The notes beneath the pieces are model-generated. The model searched no databases. It was given only the letters and a program-made list of their open reading frames with translations, and had not been told where the DNA came from. DNA of 64,000 nt from Emergomyces orientalis. Lineage: Eukaryota > Ascomycota > Eurotiomycetes > Onygenales > Ajellomycetaceae. The DNA lies in assembly GCA_002110485.1 (NCBI GenBank), contig MOWL01000002.1, positions 434,001 to 498,000 of the forward strand, in the 5' to 3' direction. Below, piece by piece: positions 45,836-54,861 of this stretch (the stretch's first letter is position 1; each line of letters opens with the position of its first letter). The translations under genes were made by a program, and so were the position numbers.

Positions 45836-46882
45836 ATGATGAAGCCAACCATCCTCCTTCACTCTCTGTTACTTGTGCACGCCGCCCTTTGCGCCCCAGC
45901 CTCGCCAGATACACGTTCCTTGTTGTCCAGAATCGGTATTTTAGGGGCAGATACTGAGCTGGGCAATTCCCCACCAATTTCATCATATCAAACTCCATTA
46001 TATTTTTCGACAGGTAGACGATCACTCGACAGCAGCAATTCTTCACGGGAAAGACTCAGTACGCGCAAGCTTAAACTCCACAGGGATTTAAACCTAAACC
46101 ACATATCCGATAAGGAGCTGCGCAAAATAATTCTCTGGTTGACGGAAAAGTGGCCCGCTGCTGAGGACCTTATCCAATCCATACAGGAGCTGGTCGATAT
46201 TGGGCATTCAAATCCGCCGTCATCATTGGTATTTGAGCCATCCTCGACGATCTACCAGAAACCGTTGCAAACTATTTTTCTTACGCAGTTAAGGAATCAA
46301 TTCGGACGCGAACCGACCCCTACACCCAACCCCCAAATAACACTGACATCCCCAGAATTCGCAAAAGAAACCCTTATACACCTCCCGATTAGCACTTTAC
46401 CCGAGCCCGAATCTCCTTTCATCTCGAACAATCCAGCACACGCTGCATCAAACGTCGAATCATCACTCCCTACCACTTACTTCCCAACGTTTCCACCGGC
46501 ATCAACGACAAGGACGGCGATCATCTGTGATAACAACCTTCTCGCCATGCTCCAGACCATGGATAGCATCGACGAGCTCGTCATCTGGACATCTGAGCGG
46601 CCCGTCTGGGCAGTGGCATTCACCATTTATGCGTTGGCACTTGTATTCATCGTCTCCATTGTGATCGTGGAAGTGACGGATTTGGTCTGGATTTTACTGA
46701 GAACGAGTTTGCCGTCGTGGAGGACTAACTGTTCTTGGATGTGGGGACGGAGGGCCATTCATCTCACGGGACCCGAGAGACGGCTCCTGGGGGTGCCTAC
46801 GCCAGATGGTGATACGCTAGGTGGTGAGAAGAAGCGGATAGAAATGAATGATGAGACGTGTGATGGGAGGGATCAGTGTTGA
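45836..46882 (+). CDS. Unknown single-pass membrane protein with signal peptide (348 aa)
   Basis: Single-exon frame starting ATG-ATG. The N-terminus is a signal peptide (MMKPTILLHSLLLVHAALCA). The lumenal part of about 230 residues contains an amphipathic stretch (SDKELRKIILWLTEKW) and a Pro/Ser/Thr-rich section, then one strong membrane segment (VWAVAFTIYALALVFIVSI, about 256-275, continuing into a second hydrophobic patch). About 60 residues of charged tail follow with WRTNCSWMWGRR. I recognise no family. The length, the signal peptide plus membrane segment, and coding-like composition support a real gene. It would be a type I membrane protein of the secretory pathway or plasma membrane. 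Confidence 0.7.
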   Translation: MMKPTILLHSLLLVHAALCAPASPDTRSLLSRIGILGADTELGNSPPISSYQTPLYFSTGRRSLDSSNSSRERLSTRKLKLHRDLNLNHISDKELRKIILWLTEKWPAAEDLIQSIQELVDIGHSNPPSSLVFEPSSTIYQKPLQTIFLTQLRNQFGREPTPTPNPQITLTSPEFAKETLIHLPISTLPEPESPFISNNPAHAASNVESSLPTTYFPTFPPASTTRTAIICDNNLLAMLQTMDSIDELVIWTSERPVWAVAFTIYALALVFIVSIVIVEVTDLVWILLRTSLPSWRTNCSWMWGRRAIHLTGPERRLLGVPTPDGDTLGGEKKRIEMNDETCDGRDQC

Positions 46883-47986
46883 TTCGTCTTCCTCTTTTAA
46901 TATTTTTTATGTTGGGATTTTTCCACTGGAGATGTATATACCCATGCCTTCGGTATTTTTTGGTTCCTCTCTCGTCTTAACATTAGCGTTTCATATGTTC
47001 CCGTTTTCTCTATCTACAGGAGTTATGCTAGCAGAGTGTCCATTCGACCCCCACCTCCGCCCGACTTCTAGATCTCCTGCAAATCGGTTCGTGAATATAA
47101 CGACCTTCACCCCCAGCTTCTACTAAATTGGCGAACTTTATTTCGTCGTGCCGAAGCTATATATTATCGATCCGTCTTCACAAACCTACTTACTAGCTCC
47201 CACGAAAGGAAATCCGCGCCGCCTATACAAACTCCACAGCTGCCCTAGTGGCATCAAAGCGATTTCCCTATTCTTTCTAGAGAACCTCCATTGCAAATTC
47301 ACTTGAAGTTCATTCAATGCTGTTGTTAGTAACTGCTGCAAGCTCCACTAAAATAGGCCGTCATTAACCTAACACTATTTCTACCTTTGGTTCAGCCCTC
47401 ACCTGAGAAGGAAGAGCCAATGGGAAAGGGGTGAGTACGAAGCGGGAAAAGGAAGGCTGTTTTAGGATTCAGAAAAAGGCGGCGCCTATTTAGTACTTTC
47501 GCTTGCGCAATTTAGAACCCTCTCGGTCCCTTCGTAGAATAAAGGCCATCTAGATATTACACCCATGTAATGTTATTTTATTTAAGCTTTTTTAAGTATT
47601 CATTTCTCATCTTGGGTATGAATTACTTTTTAATTTTCCTCTGTTAAACTAATTAATTAATCACATAATTAATTATTAAAAAAAAAAAATTTTTTTTTTC
47701 TCATTTCATTCTCTGATGGATGATATTTCTTTCCATGCATCTTCCAGGCAACTAGCACAAAGCTCCAAGATCTATTTTGTTAATATGCGCAGTATTTACA
47801 GAGCATGTAGACAACCTTTCATGGATAAGAGAGGAAGAGTGCTGTAAGAAATCATGAAGATCAGCCATTTCTGTTGATATACCATGAATAGAGTTAAAAA
47901 GGACTAACTGAGACGTTGGGACAGCCACTAAGCGGGCAATGATGTGAAACGGCCGGAATAATTAATCGCCAATAATTACCGAGAGG
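46883..47986. other. Intergenic region left of the pogo-like element
   Basis: No gene is seen in this 1.1 kb. It includes AT-rich blocks, notably an A12-T10 self-complementary run at 47678-47699 preceded by AATTAATTAA repeats. The left target-site TA of the transposon is at 47987-47988. Confidence 0.5.
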
Positions 47987-47988
47987 TA

Positions 47989-48031
47989 ACGTGACTCACC
48001 ACCCAACGAACTCATCCACCCAATGAACTCC
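47989..48031 (+). repeat. Left terminal inverted repeat of the pogo-like element
   Basis: Starts ACGTGACTCACC and contains two copies of the 15-mer CCACCCAAYGAACTC at 47999 and 48016, spaced 17 bp. The first copy has C and the second T at the Y position. The doubled motif is a likely transposase binding site. Confidence 0.88.
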
Positions 48032-48150
48032 AAAAAGCACTCTATAGAGCCATTAATTTTCAAACCGTAGCACAACAACGCAATAAGATATTAATATTAA
48101 TTATTAAAGATTAAAACTATATGTAGAATACACCATATAAGTATATATGA

Positions 48151-50223
48151 TTAATCCAGAGAACGATTGCTAGGCCTAATAATCCGCTCAGAACGTGAAA
48201 CTCGTGGTTTTGAAACAGTTGAATCGGATCGCGGTGTAGAAGATGTCAGAGAAGGAATATCATTTGATTCCATTGAGAGGGCCTGCGTGCGGCACTTATT
48301 ACCACTTTTAGAAGGTTGTATAGAGCTTCTATGATGTTTTGAGCCCACTGTTGATCTTCTTGTAAGCCTCTTTGAGGCCTCCGCGAGCGCCTGCTTTGCC
48401 AACTGTGCTTCATGATGTTTAGCAGCATGTTCTTTCTTCTCTTTTTGAGGTTGAAGTTTTTGTTCATCTCGCTGTTGCTTCTCTATAAGATGTTTAGCTG
48501 CAGCTGCAGCTTTGATCTTCTCACAGTGTTGAGCAGCTTCTAAATGTTCCTTCTTGTGTTGTTCCTTTCGCTCCATGAGCTCTGTCTGCTTTTGCTCACA
48601 GAGAATTGCTTGTTGAAGCTTCATACCCTCCTTGCGTGCCTGGTCATTGATTTTTGCATCTTCATTAGCACCTGCTTGCTCCCTCGCGGCCTGCACCCTA
48701 GTGGGAGAAAAGAATTGAGCAAGTGAGGGATTTGATGAATTAAGCAATTTCATATGTTTACCCCATTTGCGTTGCTTTCTCTCATTATTTAGAGCAGTCT
48801 GAAGATTCTTATTCTCTATTAAGAGAACCTCTCTGTCCAGAGCAATATTCTTCCCAGCACGGAGAATTTTTTTAATATCAACTGAAAGTCGGCGGTGACG
48901 TCGATTTGCCTGCTTTATCAGGCCTCGCAAAGCTTGTATAGATGTAGGTGTACGCTGCTGAAGCAGTTCCGGGGGTGTAAGTGGACGTGGTTGAATCTTT
49001 TTGAAAACGCGGGCAGGATCTATAGAATGTATGCCAGTGGCCATGAAGGCAGATTTGATATTTTCCGTAGTTGTAGAGGTTTCCCACGCAGCACAAAATA
49101 ATCGCCAAAAATCTCGCTTTGTAGTTCAAATAAAGCCATAGTCAGAATGTGTATAGGAATCTAGTTGATCTGAATATGCCTTTGCAAGTGAGTCAAATAT
49201 TCCAACATCTAGCAGCTGTAAACAGTGTGTAGAGTGAGGAGAAAGAATAGCAAGCAAAATTCAATTCTGATCTGCGTAATCAATGAATGCCATATTTATA
49301 TGAGATGAATGGTCATCTAATATAAGCAGGTGGTAATGATTTCTTGCTTTTTGCTTTGTATGAGGATCAAACACCTGTTTCAGCCAGGTTAACTCATATT
49401 CATCATTACTCCATCCATTTTCTGAAGCAGTGAAGTATGCCTGATTCTTTTTAGTGTCAAAACCTTCAAGTCATGTATCTTGCATATCTCTTGATTCCCC
49501 GCGGTAAATGAGTGCAGGTGGAATTGTAGTTCCATCTGTGCAAATACTGGCAAGCAGAGAAATGAATTCTCTACTGTCATTCTGCACTGCTTCAATTGTA
49601 TGCTTCTGTTTGAGAGCTTCTATAGAAACAATTCACTTGAGGATATGAAGAAGGCCAAGAAGAAAATCTTTTTCATCAAAATTGTAGATGTTCTGAGAGA
49701 GAATATTATACTGCTTGATCTTCTCCTGCAACTATTCAATAGAAGTCAGCAAAAAGCTCATGAAATTACATGTGAAAAGAAGCAAAAAAACTGCAACTAC
49801 AAGGATAAAGAATTGTTCAAAATAGTAGCTATTATCTGCCTGCTTTCTCTTTTGATTCAGAGCATGAAGATAGACACTCTTGATCTTTGCTTTATGCTGC
49901 TCACAAAAGTGAGACACTCAGTTGATTCCTACTTGTGTTTTAGTGATCTCAAATACAAAATTGCACAGTATTTGAGGTGTCACAGGGAAGCCGCGATCAG
50001 ATAACTGATTAATATGAAATAGAAGGCGTTGTTCTTCAGTATTCATGAAATTCTGACAGTAGATTGATGTTGTCTCTGCTCTGGAGACCTGTTGACCTTT
50101 GAACCGCCGCATCAAGGTAACGCGATTGATTCCAAATTCCTTTGCAACCTCAGCATATTTAAGAATCAATTGTTGATTCAATTGAGCAATCGCTTGCTCT
50201 ATAATCGCTCCGTTGGGTGGCAT
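48151..50223 (-). pseudogene. pogo-family transposase interrupted by five in-frame TGA codons
   Basis: One reading frame runs from the ATG at 50223 to the TAA at 48151 without any frameshift. N-terminus: Psq/CENP-B-type helix-turn-helix (ILKYAEVAKEFGINRVTLMRR) and SDRGFPVT. DDE domain: first acidic residues in YNFDEKDF, second in LLILDDHSSH, third in LLDVGIF preceded by LSPHSTHCLQ. The C-terminal 290 residues are a Lys/Glu/Gln-rich coiled coil typical of fungal pogo transposases. Five stops, all TGA, interrupt it, after GIN (about 49919), HILK (49635), MQDT, ADQN and YGFI. At the first and third the family has Trp; at the others Arg is likely. A 69-nt intron at 49800-49732 (GTAGTT...CTGAC...TAG) removes a hydrophobic stretch and the only TAG. 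Probably inactive, decayed by C-to-T or G-to-A transitions. Confidence 0.88.
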
Positions 50224-50270
50224 GGTGGGTGGTTGAAGTTGAAGAGTTGCGGGGATTCATGGAAAAAATA

Positions 50271-50313
50271 GGAGTTCGTTGGGTGGATGAGTTCATTGGG
50301 TGGTGAGTCACGT
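50271..50313 (-). repeat. Right terminal inverted repeat of the pogo-like element
   Basis: Reverse complement of the left repeat with two C/T differences, both at the Y position of the internal CCACCCAAYGAACTC copies and in opposite order to the left end. Flanked on the right by TA. Confidence 0.88.
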
Positions 50314-50315
50314 TA

Positions 50316-50692
50316 ACACCTTCCTCAACGCCCTTTTTTTTTCCAATCATTTTGCTGCAGCCGAGATGATGTGGGCGACAGCCGATCTCGGCAAGTCCCC
50401 CGCACTGAGCCAGAGCCGCAATGCCGAGCTCAGTCCCGGCGGGGTTTGTCACCTATCACAACATCGCGATATGGATGAACTGTACCACCGCGAAAATTAC
50501 CCAGGCAGTTATTTATTTGTTTGAGTGTGCTACAAAGGGGCGCAGAACTGGGTTGCGCAGCATACATTGAAATTTAATTTAATTATATTATATATGGTTC
50601 CTTCTCTGATTTCATAATCCACTCTCTTTTCTCACATTTAGCAGCTCGTTGACCAAGACAACTGCGGTAATATATCAATCTGCGCCTCCGCC
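50316..50692. other. Short promoter region of the SSADH gene
   Basis: This 377-bp stretch between the transposon and the SSADH ATG contains an AT-rich block (about 50568-50595, AATTTAATTTAATTATATTA) that could be the core promoter. No gene is seen. Confidence 0.5.
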
Positions 50693-52468
50693 ATGGCTCA
50701 GAAATATCAGCTTCCCTTCCAGGTATGTTGACTCTATGATTTGGGTGCTTCGGTTTTCCTAGAGCTGGGGATGAAGAATAGCCCCTGTTAGAACCGGTAA
50801 GCAGTGGTTACTGATGCGTTGCTGGTGGCATGTATGCATAGTTGGATGACCCAACTCTGCTGCATTTCGAATCCTTCGTCAACAACGAATGGGTTACAGC
50901 AGCTGATGGCAGTCGATTTGAAGTCTCAGGTAAGTCTTCCTTTTCACCGTGAAACATGAAAGGGACTCGCATGCTAACCATATGTCCTCATGACAGACCC
51001 GGGCACCTCCATTCCATGGGCCAGCTGCCCCAACAACTCGGCCGCTGATGTCCCTAAAACAGTCGAAGCCGCCCATGCCGCCTTCGAACAATTCAAGAAA
51101 GTAAACCCCCGCATCAGAGCTCAGCTATTGATGAAATGGGACTCTCTGATCCGCGACGCGCGTTCAGATCTCGCCAAAATCCTCACCCACGAAACAGGCA
51201 AGCCGATCGCCGAGTCCTACGGCGAAATAGACTATGCACTAGGTTTCACATGGTGGTTTGCCGGTGAGGCAGAGAGAATCCAGGGCGGAATCGCCATCCC
51301 CTCAGCCGCCAACAGACGTGTGTTCACAATTAAACAACCCATTGGCGTCGCTGCGGCGTTGATCCCATGGAATTTCCCCATTGCCATGGCACTGCGAAAA
51401 GCCGCCGCAGCCTTCGCCGCAGGTTGCACGATGATCGTCAAACCCAGCCCTGAAACACCCATTACCACTCTCGTGATTGCCCATCTCGCCCAGAAGGCCG
51501 GCTTCCCGCCTGGCGTCTTCAATGTGTTGACAACTGATTTGGACAACACCCCAGCACTTAGCGAAGCGTTCTGCAAGCACCCACTTGTCAAGAAAGTGAC
51601 ATTCACCGGCTCCACGCGCGTCGGTAAATTAATTGCAGCCCACTGCGCCCCGGGCCTGAAAAAGGTCACACTTGAATTAGGTGGCAACTGCCCTTTCATC
51701 GTTTTCGACGATGCAAACCTCGAGCAAGCCCTGGGACAGCTCATGACGCTCAAATGGCGCCATGCCGGCCAGGCCTGTATTACCGCCAACCGCATCTACG
51801 TCCAGAGCGGCGTGTATGAGAAATTTTCGCAGATGCTTAAGGAACGAACGAGCGCCCTTGTTGTGGGCCATGGTGCCAAGCCAGACACCACCATGGGGCC
51901 TGTTACTACACCACGCAGTCTTGATAAGGCTGCTAGCCAAGTTGAGGACGCAGTGAAGCTGGGTGGGAAAGTAATTTTGGGTGGTGGACGGAAAACGGAT
52001 TGTGGTGGCGGCTATTTCTTTGAGCCTACCATCATCACTGATATGAAAGCAGACATGTTGATATCGCGAGAGGAGACGTTTGCACCAATTGCGGCGCTGT
52101 ATAAATTTGAGACGGAAGAGGAGGCGGTGAAATGGGCGAATGATACGAGTATGGGGTTGGCGAGTTATGCGTTTACGAAAGATGTGGACCGTTCGTGGAG
52201 GATGCTGGAGAATTTGGAGGCAGGTATGATTGGGTTGAATACAGGTATGTTTTGCGTGGTTTTACTTTCTACCTTGCCCTCTATCATCCTAATATCTTAT
52301 TCTCCGCCCTTACTAACCGTAGATAATATAGGTAACTCGTCCGCCGCAGAGTCTCCATTCGGTGGTATTAAGGAGTCGGGATATGGCAAGGAGAGCGGCA
52401 AGGACGTTGCTGTTGCGGAATATCTGATTACCAAGACTGGCACTTTTACATTGGAGGGCCAGTATTAA
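50693..52468 (+). CDS. Succinate-semialdehyde dehydrogenase (NAD(P)+), aldehyde dehydrogenase family
   Basis: Oxidises succinate semialdehyde to succinate, the last step of the GABA shunt (family of yeast Uga2 and bacterial GabD). Four exons, 50693-50722, 50842-50929, 50997-52244 and 52332-52468 (1503 nt, 500 aa). The first exon encodes only ten residues (MAQKYQLPFQ). Visible motifs: IPWNFPIAMALRKAAAAFAAGC, KPSPETP, FTGSTRVGK, catalytic Glu about 266 in LELGGN, nucleophile Cys about 300 in HAGQACITANR, EETFAPIAALYKF, and SPFGGIKESGYGKESG at the C-terminus, split from the rest by the last intron. The SSADH-type ITANR after the cysteine and the SGYGKE ending favour SSADH over other aldehyde dehydrogenases. 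No mitochondrial targeting sequence is evident, so a cytosolic enzyme is likely. It follows the pogo element and is on the same strand as the permease. Confidence 0.92.
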
Positions 52469-54861
52469 AGATGAAAAAAAAGAGGAGGAAGAAATATAAT
52501 ATCTACATTACGAGGGATTCGTTTTTCCATTTCTCTGAGTAGAGAAATGTACTAGATTGTCAGATACCTTTTTTTTTTAGCTGATGATAATATGATACGT
52601 GATGATTTAAAATTTCATTAATTCAGACCACTGGCCTAGAGCCTTTGTGTATTTGCTGATCTGGGTCATCTACCGCTACTACCTGCACCCTCTACACGTC
52701 ATTCAGGGTCATTCGTTGTTACTCCTAGCAGTCACATAATGGGGTGTTCATAGGGCGACAAGCATTTTTTTGGTTGCTTGTTTTGTTGAAAGGGCCCCCC
52801 TGCCTGAGAGACATAGGCCCATCGTGTAAGTTGCCCAGATGTTGCCATACATAGGCATCGAATGCACAGACACTCCATTTATCAGCTTACTCGGTTACTC
52901 GAACAGTTATGCTTTTATCAACAAAGCGAGAATATATGGATTGAATCAAGCTGACCTTCCATGGATTGTGAAGGGGTTTTGTTCTCCATGGTTGTAGTGA
53001 CTTATATATCAGTCTATCAGTCAAGTCAGTGATCAGGCGTCCAGGGACGCAGGTTCGATAGTACCCGCCTTCAACACAACTCACTTGCATTGTTATTTCC
53101 GATATCTCCTCGTTTTGATTTATTTTTGGGTTAAATTCCGCCCCACGACGTGTTCTTCAATCGTCGGCTTTTATGGAGATTCAGACGAAACTTTCCTGGA
53201 AGCGACGGTCCACGGAAGGCTTTAGGCGGGGAGAACCTTAGTTAATTGGTTCAGCCAATTGGATAAATAGCTTTGCAGTAGATCGAAGTGAAAAAGGTCT
53301 AGGGAAAGAAAAAAGGGGTTCGACAAAAGGGGTTTTTGGCGAAGAGCTCGCATGGCTTAGCTGGTGCTGCTGCGGGTGGTGTTCTTCGAGCAGAAGTGAT
53401 CATTATATTATGAAGTATTGTCATTGGTTATTAATATTCCGATTCCTGATTAATCTGTGGAGTAAGGAATTCGTCTCCCTTTTTGCTTTCCTGCTTTATC
53501 TTGTGACTTAAATATAAAGTTAAAGAAGGTTGTGTGTTTGCACTCTCTCCCGCACCAATAGCTCTCTCCATTAAAACCAGAATACCTTCGTCATTCAAAA
53601 TGGTAAGCAAATACTCACGGGCGCTTTTTGATATCCCGATTGTTTAGGGGGTCTTGATGCCTGCGAGCGACTGAGATAACCACCAAAGAGAAAGCTCGAG
53701 GTAAACGAGGGCTCCGATATACGGAGTAAATCGGATCAAACATGATGGTAAGCTGGATAAAAATATGCTCATTCTTGCTAGTTCTCTCCATAACCAATTT
53801 CGTGAACGACATCAAAAAGAAGTAGCTTCAATGGGGATGTGTAGCATAGTAGCCAATGGGTATGAAGTGGGGTGGCCGGATTTGGGCGAGGTTTTTTTCA
53901 CTTGAAATTGTACGAATACTTTATTCAGCCCATTTGTAAGATTGTGTGTGTTCAATCCGGTATGAAGGGCTGGACCTGGTGAAAATTCCTACGTGGTAGA
54001 AGGTATTAGGGAGGGTTTGCCCTGTAACTACTCCGTAGGCATTGGCTTATTGTTGGAAATTTATGTTCTTTGAATCAGATATCAGAGAGGCGAAGTTTGT
54101 AGGATAGTCATGTTAGCCTACATGGCAAGGAACCAATTCTAATGCAGCGGTGTCACCTTAGGCAAAAATCATCGACCCCTGGGCGCTTCCCTGATATCCG
54201 ATGCACGACATCCACAAATACAGTTAGCCAAATCCTTGGTTGGTGGGGATGCAAGAATTGCGAGCGCACTAACGGATCCTCGCATAATTTTAGTCAATAA
54301 ACAAATATATTAGACAGTCAGCACAGCGCCTCCTCATCCAGGGCAGGCATAGAGTGTCAGAATCCGTGATTGCTTGGGTGAACATCACCACCATACCCCA
54401 TGAAGGTATAGGGGCGAAGATATGCTCCCTCAACTCCATGTGTCCAGAGCTTTTCAGACCTCTCTTTACAAGTCATGCCCCTATCCGCGGTTAAAGCGAT
54501 TAAGAAAAGGCGCTTTGAAACTTGGACGGACGGACGCTCCTTCCCGGGACTGCTTAGGGCAAGAACGATCCCTGTTTGGAAGCTGCTTACCCCCCGCCCA
54601 ATTCGGCAATCGCATTTCGTATAGCAATCCGCATGAAGAAATATCAACGACGTTTTGTTTTCGGCCTTTGCGGGCGAGAATGGCTTCATATATGATTTGG
54701 TTTTCATACTCCTATACTTCCTTGACTTCCTAGAATTTCAAAACTTCCTAGAAACATCATCAGTACAGTCCAAATAGCATCTCTATTTTTACCTTCATTT
54801 TTCCTCCTGTGACGAGCCATCTTAAGCTCCTTTAATCGGGTCGACACTTACCTGCAAATAA
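52469..54861. other. Intergenic region between SSADH and fluG
   Basis: This 2.4 kb contains the 3' flank of SSADH and the long promoter of fluG. Overlapping frames on both strands at 54357-54733 have no motif. The 9-mer TACGGAGTA at 53720-53728 and its exact reverse complement TACTCCGTA at 54029-54037 lie 0.3 kb apart. No gene is called. Confidence 0.5.

Larger units (their letters stand above)
47989..50313 (-). mobile_element. pogo-like (Tc1/mariner superfamily) DNA transposon, 2325 bp
   Basis: Bounded by 43-bp terminal inverted repeats that agree at 41 of 43 positions and flanked by TA dinucleotides at 47987-47988 and 50314-50315, the target duplication of the Tc1/mariner-pogo superfamily. 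It encodes one transposase on the minus strand with a pogo-type helix-turn-helix and DDE domain. Its right end lies 380 bp before the SSADH start. The element is structurally complete, but the transposase frame is broken by TGA codons. Confidence 0.92.

Noticed and set aside
49600..50004. 134-codon plus-strand frame inside the pogo element
   Set aside because: It is antisense to the transposase DDE region, whose conserved motifs are on the minus strand.
53040..53072. Second T-arm-like sequence GGTTCGATAGTACCC
   Set aside because: The stem does not pair correctly and no cloverleaf can be built around it.
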